A stretch of DNA of 64,000 bases from Ficedula albicollis (taxonomy: Eukaryota; Chordata; Aves; Passeriformes; Muscicapidae), in assembly GCF_000247815.1 (NCBI RefSeq), contig NC_021678.1, positions 4,875,026 through 4,939,025 of the forward strand. The letters run 5' to 3'. Positions 24,917 through 35,298 of this stretch are shown in pieces. Positions within the stretch are counted from its first letter, which is position 1, and each line of letters opens with the position of its first letter. Made by a program: the position numbers and the translations under genes. Under the pieces are notes generated by a model. It made no database searches. It worked only from the letters and a program-made list of their open reading frames with translations, and was not told the DNA's origin.

Positions 24917-27738
24917 CAGTAGGGAAAAGATTCTTCCTTTAAATGTACAAACTAGAGAGTTAAAAAATGTGAAATTTTGGTGGCATGTCTTGGCAGCCAC
25001 ACAGTGCTACTGGAAACATGAGCTTTGGTGAAAGGGCCCTAAAGCACATTTAAACTACACATAAGGAAGAAGGAGCAGAAATTCCTGTTATGAACACAGC
25101 ATTTGCTAAGGAAGCAAGAACCTGAGAACAGCTGGATTTAGTGCAGCTATTGGCCATCTAAATAATCTAGTCAAGCTGCACGTTCATGGACACCTTGGGA
25201 GGTGTATCTATGTCCTGCCTGTCCATCTGTATTTCCTCTCAGATCTTGCTTAATTTTTATTCAAGGGATTTAGGAAATATAAGAGCACCCATCAACAGTT
25301 TGATAGCAGTAGATCCATGGTGGAATATTCAAACTACAGCTAAACCCTGTAATGTGCCACACTGCTAATTTAGTGTGGCAACTATGTACCGTGACAACAC
25401 TGATTAATTCATATTTTAATAATGTACATTTTAAAATATATGTAATAGATATTACAAATATTTCTGATATAGATTCTCAGGCCAACATGCATAGCAAGCA
25501 AGCATTTTGGAGGCAAAGGACCTCCAAGACACCAAACACCCAAGCATTTAGCAGATTAGATCACAAACCCAGCTACTGATGGTTTGGATTCTCTGAGCTT
25601 TTTCTCTGTCACTGCTCGTTGCCAACAGGAGACAAAGAGACTGTGCAAAGCGTCCCCTTTGGTAGCCCTGGCGTGTGGGGCATGGATTGCCACATGGCAG
25701 GACACTGCCACACCCCCACGGCTGCACAGCACACCTCCCCTCTCTGGCATTTAATCCAGTAGGAACCACCTGAACCCATCTGCTCTAAAAGAGAGATGAC
25801 ATTTCCATGAAACCAAATAAACCCAGGAATGGCAGATGGTGTGTGTGCAGGGAGGGAGGCAGAGAAAGGAGAGTGTGGTTTAAAATAAGGACCTGCCCCA
25901 AATGTAGTGTGAACTACAATGAAAGGGGAAGGAGAAGAATACTCCAACAAAGGCATAGCAAGAATACTGGGTCTAATCAGCTTGATTAGGATGCAACTTC
26001 TGTGGATCCAGAAAGGAAAAAGAGAATCAGAGAGAGAGGTGAAATGGAGTGCCTGGGGATTATGCCCTTGGTGGCTGACATCCACGAGAGCAAATGTGCA
26101 CGACTGGTGCTCTCCCAAAAATCTCCAGCGGATTTGCAGCAAAGCCTGCAGCAGGACACATCACAGCTGGTCAGCCCAGAGGCAACAGTGACCAGATGAG
26201 GGGAAAGCTGACCTCAGAAATGTGGTTCCTCAGCTTCTATTCAAACACCTGCTCACACGTAAGCAGATGAAGCCCATTGTCTGTCTTAATGTCCAGGCTG
26301 CGCCCCAAACCACTGACAGACTTAAAAGAGCCCAGTGGTTATCTCGAGGTTTGTTGGAATGTGTTACATAACCACAGCAAATCCCTCAGTGTCTTGGAGA
26401 TCACCATAGAAACAGGCTGACAGCTTAGTGCAGGAGGAAGGATCCCTGATCTCTTCTGGAGAAGATGCTGATGTGCCTGATCCAACACACAGAGCTCCCT
26501 CCCTCTCTTCCAGCACCTGGATTCCTGAGGCCCATTCCCTCTCCCCTTCTGGCCACAGGAGTGCATGGAGGGTTTCCTACTCCCTGGAGTGACACATTTT
26601 CTACCAAAGCAAATGAGACATTGAGCCTCTATTCCAAATAAAAGATAAAAAAAAGGAAATAGCTACCTGGATGTTTCTGTATGAAAAATACTCTCCTTCA
26701 ACTGTCTAAATGACAACCAAAGCAAGCGAATGTGCAGTGGTTGCTGCCATCACCCCATTTTTGGTGCTGCATGATATCTTTTAATGACCTGGACCATGAG
26801 AATACAGAAAAATCACACAAGCTATGAGGTCTGAGGCCAGAATTGCTCTGCTGGAGAGGAAAAATGGGGTAAAGACTTAGAGTTATTTGATGGGACATGT
26901 ATTCACCAGGCCCCTCCTACAGCTCCTCCATTTCTCTAATATTGGGGTTGAACTAGAGAATTTTCCATGGGCTTCATTCCTTTCTGAAGTATTTTCCTAG
27001 ACAAGTACCCACTTCTCAGCATCCCTCACATCATGTGAAGTAGGAATGACATGTGTTTCCACATAGTTCTTCAAATTAAGGCACAACAAATGGATTGATT
27101 GAATTAATAATTCATAAATACTAATTGTACTTGAATGGAAAAGTGTTCAATTGTTACCCTGTTCATTGACCTGAAAAAATATTTCTCACTTTAAAGTATT
27201 TCTCTAAATTTTGATTTGATGACAGCAAATCTTTTAATCACCCTCTTATAATTTTGTGACTTCAATTTAAAACCATTACAATCCAATAAAAAAAATTGAC
27301 ATTTAGTCAAACAAAACGATTAATTTCTTTGCACCGCAGTAAGCACTTGGATGCTCAATTTATCTCAAGCTTAAAAAGTTAACCAAAGCTTCCCCTGAAC
27401 TGAATTAATTTTAAGTATGTATTTACTCAGTAATTATGGCTCAGTACAGTTTAAATTGCAAGGAAATACAGAAATATTGTAAAGGGTGATACTGAAAACT
27501 AAACCACTTAATTTTTTTTCATGTTATTGTCCATGTTTCCATGTCCAGCCACAAGATCAGTTGAATTCTATTTCACATTGCTCTCCTTGAAATGTTTATT
27601 CTCTGTACATTCAGTTTTGTAGTCCAAAATTTAAGGACAGTTTAGGATAGTTATTAATCCACAATGCTATCTAGAGTAAAGGTCCACAGAATTCTTCATC
27701 TTTTTTCCCCCGCATATTATATTCTATAGTTATTATTC
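24917..27738. other. Unique non-coding sequence
   Basis: Very AT-rich at 27060-27530. A minus-strand frame of 177 codons at 25609-26142 shows no recognisable domain. No repeat family recognised. Confidence 0.45.
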
Positions 27739-27915
27739 TTGGCTATTAGGAAAAACTCCTTCACCAGAGGTTTGTCCAGCTCTGGAATGGGCTGCAGTGG
27801 AGGAGCCAGTATCCCTGGGGGGATTTTAAAGTCTTGTACAGGTGGCACTGGTTTAGTGGGGGGCCTGGCAGTGCAGGGGGAGCTGGATTTGTCCTTCCCA
27901 ACCTCATGGTGTATG
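27739..27915 (+). mobile_element. CR1 LINE 3' fragment, older subfamily
   Basis: 'ggctattaggaaaaactcct', 'ctggaatgggctgcagtgga' and 'ggtggcactggtttagtggg' match the CR1 type in which a 'tggtttagtggt' block precedes the tail. It is diverged and its 3' end is decayed. Confidence 0.8.
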
Positions 27916-30074
27916 ATTCCCTGCTTACTGCACTTAATGACACACCAATGCTACCATGCAAATACTGCAGTATCGTCTATTTACACATTTTGCAGCGTTT
28001 GATTTCTTTTAGTGAACTAAAGTTGCTCAGGGCAGCATGCAGAGACCTAGGGGTCAAACAAGTTTTTGTGGAAATGTTTCCATCAGCCACGACTTTAGCT
28101 GGAGAAATTTAGGAGAAATCACAACACGAGGAGATGACTTTCAGTATTTGTATGACAATTCATTACTGCAAAACAAGAACTCTAATTCTGGCTCAGTTAA
28201 GCTGCATGGTGTCCAGTTTTCCCTAACAAAACCACTCTTTTTTCCCCTTGATCACCCAGTCAGTGCCAGTGGTGGTTCGCCAATCTTTGTTCAGTGGAAT
28301 ATTTTACTGTCAGCACCTGGGATTTTGGAGAGAGAGACTGGGTTCAATGTTGGTGTGTGATACAGAGTCAGTGTGAAGCTTGCTAAGGAATTCACTGCTC
28401 TTTATTCCCAGCTGCTATGGAAATAGGAAGCAAGCTGAAGTAGGGAAAAAATAATATAAACTGAAATAAATGCTCCTTAGGAAGAAGCAAAAGCCAATCT
28501 GCTTCAATTAGGAAACAGCAACAGTAATGTCCAACTAGCATATAAATCCCCTACAGGAGCAAAACCCCATCCTCCATAAACACATTCAGAAAAATGATTT
28601 TTGCTTTTTGCCTTTAGATATTTGTAATGTTAAACAAAATAAAGCAGCTCCATGAATATGATACTGTCCCAGTAATTGTTTCCTCACAGCTAAAGGAATA
28701 ACTGCATTTTTGACAGGACAAAACACTTGGAACTGTATGACTTGTGGAGCCTCTCTGAGAAACAAACTCCTTTTTGGAGGGGATAGAGACTTGGAAAAAG
28801 TGACAACAGGATAAAAAGCGGGGGCTGCTGGAATAATTCAGTGGTAACAACTTGTGGGAATTTTTTCCCCCTTTCTGTAGAGGAAACATGTTTGCTGGTA
28901 CTTGTGGCAAGCATCTTATCTTCAATTCATTCTACTCTATCCTGCAATTAGCTATGTTCAGCTTGATCCCCTCTACACAGGCATACCTGTGCCTATTATT
29001 GCTGGGCACAAAAGCCCCACTAGCCTTAGCCAAAAACCAGCAACAGCACTCAGCTGTAATTTTCAGATCTCATCCTGACTGGCTTCCAGCTTCACAAGTT
29101 GGCTGTGTGTGCTCTAACGAAATACTCCTTCAATTTCACTTTCTTTGCCTGCCACCAATTACACTGAATTATGACAGGTTCCTGTAATTCAGGCAGACGT
29201 TTTTTCTTTTTTCCTTCCCATTTAAGATAGAACTTGCAAAGGAGTGCTCCAAAAACATAGCATTAGCCTTGCTGTTCTCTGCATCTTTGCAGAATTATTT
29301 CTGTATTTTTTTAAGTGTGGAATTCATGTTCCAAACAAAGGCTCATGACTGTCATTGACAATAAAATCAACTTTCTCTGCATTGCTTTCCATTCCCTAAT
29401 GAATTGAAGATGTAATTTTTGCTTTTTCCTACTGTTGATGTGTTCTGGAGAGATTTTCACTTTGCCGGCTTACCAGCGACAAGGAGAATTTCTTTTTCTC
29501 AGAGGAAGGGGAAAGTTTAAAGCTCAGCAGCTTTATGAGAGGTTTGTATTGTTGTTGCAAGCACACATTACCTTTAAATTTATGCAAGCTGAATCTCACA
29601 TGCCAAGTTTCCAAAATTAATCTAGACTCTCTCACCATCCCCTGTGGTTTGCACAAACTGAAAAGTTTATGGGCCAAACTGTTGAAAAATGCCTCTGGCT
29701 TTGTTTTCAGTGCTGGCACATGCAAAAAGAGATGTGCAGACACCAAGTATTTGTTTCAAAGTCAGCACACCCACATCCCTTTGTGTGTGAGAGCCATGAG
29801 GAACCACAGAGCATGACCAGAGGCACAGAGCTTCACCCTGGCAGGGGCTGAGCCACCCTCAAATGTGACAGCACTCTCCAAACACAAATCTCCCATGAGG
29901 TTCAGGAAGGGACAATGGCATTAAAGCAACTTGTCCATTACCACCAGCAGGTTGTCTCACAGCTTCTGTTCGAAAAAACTGTTTCTGGAAAGCTTTTGTA
30001 TTCTCAGTGGCAGTGGATATGTCCCCACCACTCAAGGTGTGAACACAACACCACAACCCTCCACCATTTAAGTT
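27916..30074. other. Unique non-coding sequence
   Basis: No repeat, gene or RNA recognised. Short frames on both strands have no family resemblance. Confidence 0.5.
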
Positions 30075-30272
30075 ATTTATGGAATCACAGAATCATTAAG
30101 GCTGGAAAGCACCTCTAAGATCCTATACTCCAACCATTAACTGAGTACCATCTTCATGTTCACAATTAAAAATGATCCCAAATGCTACATCCACACATAT
30201 TTTGGATACTTCCAGGAACAGGGACTCTCACCTGGATGGATACTCATTTGGTGAGAAAATATTTCCTAATAG
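30075..30272 (-). mobile_element. CR1 LINE 3' part, antisense, older copy
   Basis: 'tatggaatcacagaatcatt' is the reversed CR1 3' terminus. 'ctccaaccattaactgagta' and 'ctacatccacacatattttg' belong to the older CR1 type that has the 'gtggatg' block. It abuts young-type CR1 sequence at about 30272. Confidence 0.82.
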
Positions 30273-30700
30273 GCCCCTGCCAAGGCCTGAGCACCCTTTC
30301 CATGCAGAAATTCCTCCTGCTCTCCAACCTGAGCCTCCCCTGGCACAGCTTGAGGCCGTTTCCCCTTGTCCTGTCCCTGTTCCCTGCAGCAGAGCCCGAC
30401 CCCCCCTGGCTGTCCCCTCCTGTCAGGGAGTTGTGCAGAGCCACAAGGTCCCCCTGAGCCTCCTTTTCTCCAGGCTGAGCCCCTTTCCCAGCTCCCTCAG
30501 CCTCTCCTGGGGCTCCAGCCCCTTCCCCAGCTCCGTTCCCTTCCCTGGGCACGCTCCAGCCCCTCCAGGGCTCTCTGGCCAGGAGGGACAGAACTGGACA
30601 CAGCCCTCGAGGTCCCTCGACGAGCCCTGCCCTGGCTCTGTGGCCACCCCACGGCTGGCACAGCCCAGGGGCCATTGGCCTCATGCCTCCTGGCTGCTGT
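30273..30700 (-). mobile_element. CR1 LINE internal segment, antisense, young type
   Basis: From 'cccctgccaaggcctgagca' to about 'gccattggcctcatgcctc' this is antisense CR1 upstream of the 3' UTR. Its overlap with 2767-3540 is almost base-for-base identical apart from the poly-C site, where this copy has seven C (30400-30406) after 'agcagagcccga'. It lacks its own 3' end and is fused to the older CR1 at 30075-30272. It is non-coding: the overlapping frames on both strands do not correspond to the CR1 ORF2 enzymes. Confidence 0.85.
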
Positions 30701-30794
30701 CTAGAGTCAACAGTTCGTTGTCTCTTTCCCTACTACAGGCTATTTTAACAACTTGTCATTCGTGTTCCGATAGGAATTGAAGGTTCCTGAGGGT

Positions 30795-30862
30795 TCCCAG
30801 ACTCTGAACTGGATGATCTCCAGAGATCCCTTCCAACCCCAGCTATTCTGTGATTCTGTAAT
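30795..30862 (+). mobile_element. CR1 LINE 3' terminal stub
   Basis: 'ctggatgatctccagagatc' 'ccttccaaccccagctattc' 'tgtgattctgta' is a CR1 3' terminus in the plus orientation, opposite to the adjacent CR1. Confidence 0.87.
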
Positions 30863-31042
30863 CTCTCCACAATTCCCGAGCAAATCGAGGTTTTAGTTTA
30901 CTTACAGATCACTCCCAAAGGATGGTACAGGCAGGAATGAGGGAGGTTTAATTCCGGTTCTGCAGAACCATAGCACAAGCAGCGAGGGCTCTTGGCACTG
31001 TGCCGTAAGAACACTCTGAAAACTCCAACGTGTATCTTGCTG

Positions 31043-31709
31043 TGTTACAGGCATTGAACTGAAACTCATAAAATAATAATTATTATTTCCTTGGAACCAC
31101 CAGGGGAGAGGCAGGGTGAAACTCAGTGCAGCATGGACATGAACAGTTTGCTCCAGAGGCTTCTTCCCCTACTCATATGATGCTGACCCATGGGCCCTGG
31201 GAAGAAGCACCCTTCCAAAGTTTATAGTGATGCTCTCCCACAGTTCTCTACATTTCTACGTTAATTGCCCAGTTACATCATCCCTGTTCTCCACCCCAGT
31301 TCTAGAATGTTCCCCGCTCCTAACTTCCCTATTGGCCTTCATTCCTAGCTGCTCCTCCCCTATATCCCAGTTGGTTGTTTCCCTTCAGTCCTACCTCCAC
31401 TCCATCCTTTCTCCCTCAGCCCATTGGCTCTCGGTTCTGCTGCTCCACCCTCTGCTATCCAGTTTACATACCTGGACCCTCCATTGTTCTTGGTTCTTCG
31501 TCCCTGGTTCCCTTCTGTGTGTGGTCAATAGAGCCCCACAGGAATACTACACAAAGAACCCCTCCTGTCATTATTCGCTGACCCTCAGGTACAACATGGT
31601 ATGCAAGCATCTGGTGTGCCCTGAGCTAGCCCTTCTCGTGGCAGAGACACTTTCGGGAAGGCCTTGGTTTTGGCAGCTCCCGCCACACCGCCGCACGTGG
31701 AAGCTAACA
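31043..31709 (+). mobile_element. LTR-like sequence, plus strand
   Basis: A moderately GC-rich unit with inverted CCAAT boxes ('cccattggctct', 'cctattggcc'), a weak TATA-like 'tttacata', a degenerate poly(A) signal ('tcaatagagcc', about 31529) and a CpG-bearing downstream part ending 'gaagctaaca'. The outer ends TGTTA (31043) and TAACA (31705-31709) are inverted, as expected for an LTR, but I find no target-site duplication. It directly abuts the RT remnant of the minus-strand retrovirus and is a different sequence from that element's 5' LTR. Start and family are uncertain. Confidence 0.4.
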
Positions 31710-32338
31710 AGGAGGGATCACCTTTTAATGAATCAAAAAGTGGTGCCAGCAGCACATTCAATAATTCCAACAATGATCTAATCCAATTAATCGTGCCTAG
31801 CAATTTTTGCAAGTCGCTCAATGTTTGTACGGAATACTGAATGGCCACTGTTTGAGGTCCAACAGTTTGGTCCAAGATTTTCATTCCCAAATAGTTCCAG
31901 GGAGCTTGTCACTGTACTTTCTCAGGAGCAACACAAAAGCCATAGTTTGTCGAAGCATTACAGGCGTTACCACATTGAGCTGTTCTGCAGTTGGTGCAGT
32001 GACTAAGATGCCATTCATATAGTGATAACAATAAACCTGTGGAAATCGTTCCCTGACCTGTGATAACGCTTCTGTCTCATACCACTGACAAATGGTAGGG
32101 CTGATCTTCATCCCTTGGGGTAATACAGTCCCATGATATCTTTCCCCAGGTTCACTGTTAACAGAGGGGACAGTGAAAGCAAGCTTAGGAGCATCATCTG
32201 GGTGTATAAAAAGGGTATAGTAAAAAACCAGTCTTGCACATCAACAATACCCCAAGTAGCTGGAATCATGGTGGGAGAAGGCATACTTTGCTGTAATGTC
32301 TCCAGGCTCTCCATCTCCTCATTAACCCAATGGAGGTC

Positions 32339-33903
32339 TTTGATTTGAGTGGTTTTGATTCACTAATTTGAGATTTCTTGGCTAATGCACTAATTTATGT
32401 GGTGGATCTAGCATTAAGTAATTTGCCAGTGCACGCACTAGAATTATTTACTCTTTTCCTCCTGTGAAACAGGGTTAGGAGGGAAGGCAAAGCAGGGTCA
32501 AACTTTGAAGGGTATAAAGGAAAAAATTAATCACAGAAACTAAAAGGAAAAATAATAAGAATCAGAATAAAATTTTCAGAACACTTATCCTCCCCCCACC
32601 CCCTCTTTTTTTTCACACTGACAACACACAGAAACAAATTAGTCAGCTTACTATCTCTAAAATAGTCTTTCTCAATTTTCTTAGGGAGAAGAGTCTCTCT
32701 TGTCAGTCTACGGACACATCTCCACAAGAAAACTGTTCTCTTGTGGCTTCAATATCACAGTGAATCAGCTGCCCGGGAGAATGGAAATCTGATCACTGTG
32801 TAAAAGTCCCTTTCCTCGACTTACAGTTTTCCCCACAAATTTTTTCGAGGATCGTGTTAACTTACAGGGTGCTATTTTTAAGGATTTGTACAGTTCAGAG
32901 CAAAGTTCTCCTCATCTAACTCTGAGATCGTCTTCAGCTATGGGAATAGAGATCTTTCCTGGTGGCAAAGGGTCTTCATCACTATTCTCTCTCTCTCTCT
33001 GTTCAAACTTCTCATGGGATTGGAGCTACTTCAATGCCTGCTTGTCCAGCATGAATGCTTTTGCTCGTATCTACGGTTAGAATGCTTCATCCCCCCAAAA
33101 TGCATTTCATGAATTAAAGGGGAAAAAAAGAGTCTCATGTATCAATCATATCTTCTTCATTGCTTACAAGAGAATTTCAGTCCAAGACATCTCATCATCT
33201 CCTCCCATCTGGGATCTGACTCTTTCTTCTTGTCTGACCTCAGTGCCTCTATGTTGTTTCTGTCTGTCCTTTTCTTCCACTTGAGAGAGGATGGAAGGCC
33301 TGCAAGTCTCATCTGTGCACTAAAAGAGTTAATATCTTGCCCGGGCAGTGGCTGCAGCACTTGGAGTATTTCAGGCCGTGCTGGGGGCTGGCTAGGATAA
33401 CAGGGGCCCAGCGAGAAATGGTGGTGGTTGCTCCGGCTGCATGACTATTTTCTGGCTTTTTCTGCATTCAGCTCCAGGGGGACCTGACCCAGCGCCCCCC
33501 AGGCTGGTGGGCCACATTGGCCTGGCCTGGCCCTGCAGCAGCCTTCTGCCCAGCTGGCCAGTTACCTGTAAGCAGGCAGAAGAAAGAAGAGAGCTTCCTG
33601 AGGTTTGTTCATGTTAGACCGTGTGTTCACAAAGGCACGTCTAACTTTTCCATTGGTGTAACAATGTGCCAATATTAAAAATAAGCCCCTGATTGGATTT
33701 TGTCAGGTCTAAAGGAAGCTGCCAAGGTTCTTACAGGAAATTATTTCCATAACTTGTTCCTTTCCTTCCTTGCAAAAAAAAACAAAACCAAACCAAAACA
33801 AAACAAACCCTCAAAACAAAAAACAACACCAAAAAACAACAACAACAAAACAAAAACAAAACCTGCCAAAAAGACAAAAACAAAATCAAAACAAACTAGC
33901 ACA
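32339..33903 (-). mobile_element. LTR-like insertion nested in the ERV RT region (possible solo LTR)
   Basis: A segment of about 1.56 kb splits the RT frame exactly between neighbouring palm codons. It is flanked by AGGTC at 32334-32338 and AGGTC at 33904-33908, a 5-bp target-site duplication with two extra T on the left. Read on the minus strand it starts 'tgtgctagtttgttttg' and ends '..actcaaatca' plus AA, giving TG..CA ends. It carries a T/G-rich (A/C-rich on plus) stretch near its start and a GC-rich middle, with no coding domain I recognise. The 5-bp duplication and TG..CA ends suggest a solo LTR, but the family is not identified. Confidence 0.55.
33776..33897. repeat. A/C-rich low-complexity run
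   Basis: Imperfect (AAAAC)n/(AAAC)n sequence, beginning A9 and continuing 'caaaaccaaaccaaaacaaa'. It lies within the nested LTR-like insertion, near its minus-strand 5' end. Confidence 0.85.
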
Positions 33904-34099
33904 AGGTCACGTAAGACTCTCCACTTACTAGATTTCCTCCTGATCACAAATACTGGAGTGTTCCAAGAGCTCTGTGATGACTCAATATGATTTTGCGCCA
34001 GCTACTCATTAACTAAATCTTTGAGAGTGGTCAATTTTTCATGAGTCAAGGGCCATTGGTCAATCCATATGGGCTGTATGGTCAGCCACCATAGTGGGA

Positions 34100-35212
34100 T
34101 GGTAAGTCTGTGCTGACCACTCTCCACAATGGCCCCTGGAGAAAAACTCTGTTTTTCTGTTGTCAAGGTGATTCCTCGTTGAGTCAGACAATCACAGCGC
34201 CACAAATTTAAAGATAGTGAAATTACATAAGGGCAGATCGTAGCTACCAGCCCATCAGGATTTATAATACTCACAGAAGGTAACTGGCAGTTGTACCCCC
34301 ATCTCCTGCAACTGATGCAGAAAGTACTGTGGGCCAAGTAGAAGGCCACCGTTTCTTTGAAATAATAGTGACATCAGCTCATGTGACAATCATGCCAGTA
34401 ATAGTCACCTGCAGGAGGGAACCTTACATGAGCTCTGAAGAACAAGTCATATTAGGTCTAGAGTCAATGACCATTGGTCCAAAAAACCTCCAGTGTTCCT
34501 GTGGACCCAAACCTACCAGTCCCTCTCTCAAGAGATTCTGCTCTAGGTACTTGCATCGCAAAAGATATCTACAGTAGGGACTTCATATTGAGACATCACA
34601 GCTTTGTTAGTTAGTATCCTTCATCCCCGTTTTCCTATTGCCTCCAATGACCTATTTCCATCCATTTTTAAGAGATCAGATAATCTAACTGCACCTTCTG
34701 CCAACACTATATCTTTACAAGTGCATAATAGTGACTCTGAAATCCCTGCTTCCTCTCACCTTTAACTGAGATCTAGGGTTTATTCAAGACGCTTTGTATC
34801 AGTTCATCAGCTCAAACCACCTTTTGTGAATAAACATTTTAGAAAAATAATGTAAGGAAAAAGAGAATAGGAATATCCTGTGACTCATTTCCTTCCTTAT
34901 ATTATTCACCTGCCAAATCATTTATCTATATAGACATATATACAGCAATTAAGCAATACAAGCATTCACACACCATGGCACAAATCTGCCGAAGATAGTC
35001 CACATTAATAATCCCAGGTAACACAAACCTTTGCCTTTGCAAAGTAACACTTGAATGTCCCACCAGTAATGCACTTTAACCCCTATCCCAAAGTACCAAA
35101 AAGCATCTAACAGTGTTTCAAGTACCTTGGTGTTACCTATGGTGACTGAAAGAGGTGTGATGACATCCAGTCTGGCACTTTCCTTGGTTCTGGCACTGAG
35201 TATGCTGCACAA
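34100..35212 (-). pseudogene. pro: ERV pro remnant: dUTPase-like segment and aspartic protease
   Basis: The frame starting at 35212 contains a dUTPase-like stretch ('ESARLDVITPLSVTIG', then 'LLCKGKGLCYLGLLMW'), a domain that betaretroviruses carry upstream of the protease. The key substrate-binding motifs are degraded. Downstream, the protease active-site region is seen at about 34410-34360: 'ADVTIISKKRWP' follows the catalytic triad position, where codons 34387-34379 read Val-Thr-stop instead of the Asp-Thr-Gly required. The C-terminal protease part and a following spacer lie in the frame 34349-34002 ('NLWRCDCLTQRGI'). Stops and frame changes make it non-functional. Confidence 0.75.
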
Positions 35213-35298
35213 GCCTGGAAGGGGTAGCTGGACGTATTCCCCGTCCCCGGCAGCCCTCTGGGTGGCAGCACCCGTCCTTTGCTATCAAACTTAGAATA

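Larger units (their letters stand above)
31710..34100 (-). pseudogene. pol: ERV pol remnant: reverse transcriptase, interrupted
   Basis: Reverse transcriptase would copy retroviral RNA into DNA. The N-terminal part is at about 34100-33904. After the insertion at 32339-33903 the palm region resumes, for example 'MIPATWGIVDVQDWFF' near 32270. Three further frames (32314, 32111 and 31890 starts) are mutually out of register, so at least two frameshifts are present. The catalytic YxDD box (codons at 32021-32010) reads Tyr-Met-Asn-Gly, so both aspartates are lost. A thumb-like block ('LQKLLGTINWIRSLL') follows and homology ends after 'KGDPSLL' at about 31715. No RNase H or integrase follows. Confidence 0.88.

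Noticed and set aside
25609..26142. 177-codon minus-strand frame as a possible gene
   Set aside because: No family resemblance, and two plus-strand frames overlap it with equal claim. Likely chance.
31227..31781. 184-codon plus-strand frame
   Set aside because: It covers the LTR-like unit and runs antisense into the RT remnant. The composition reflects pyrimidine-rich DNA.
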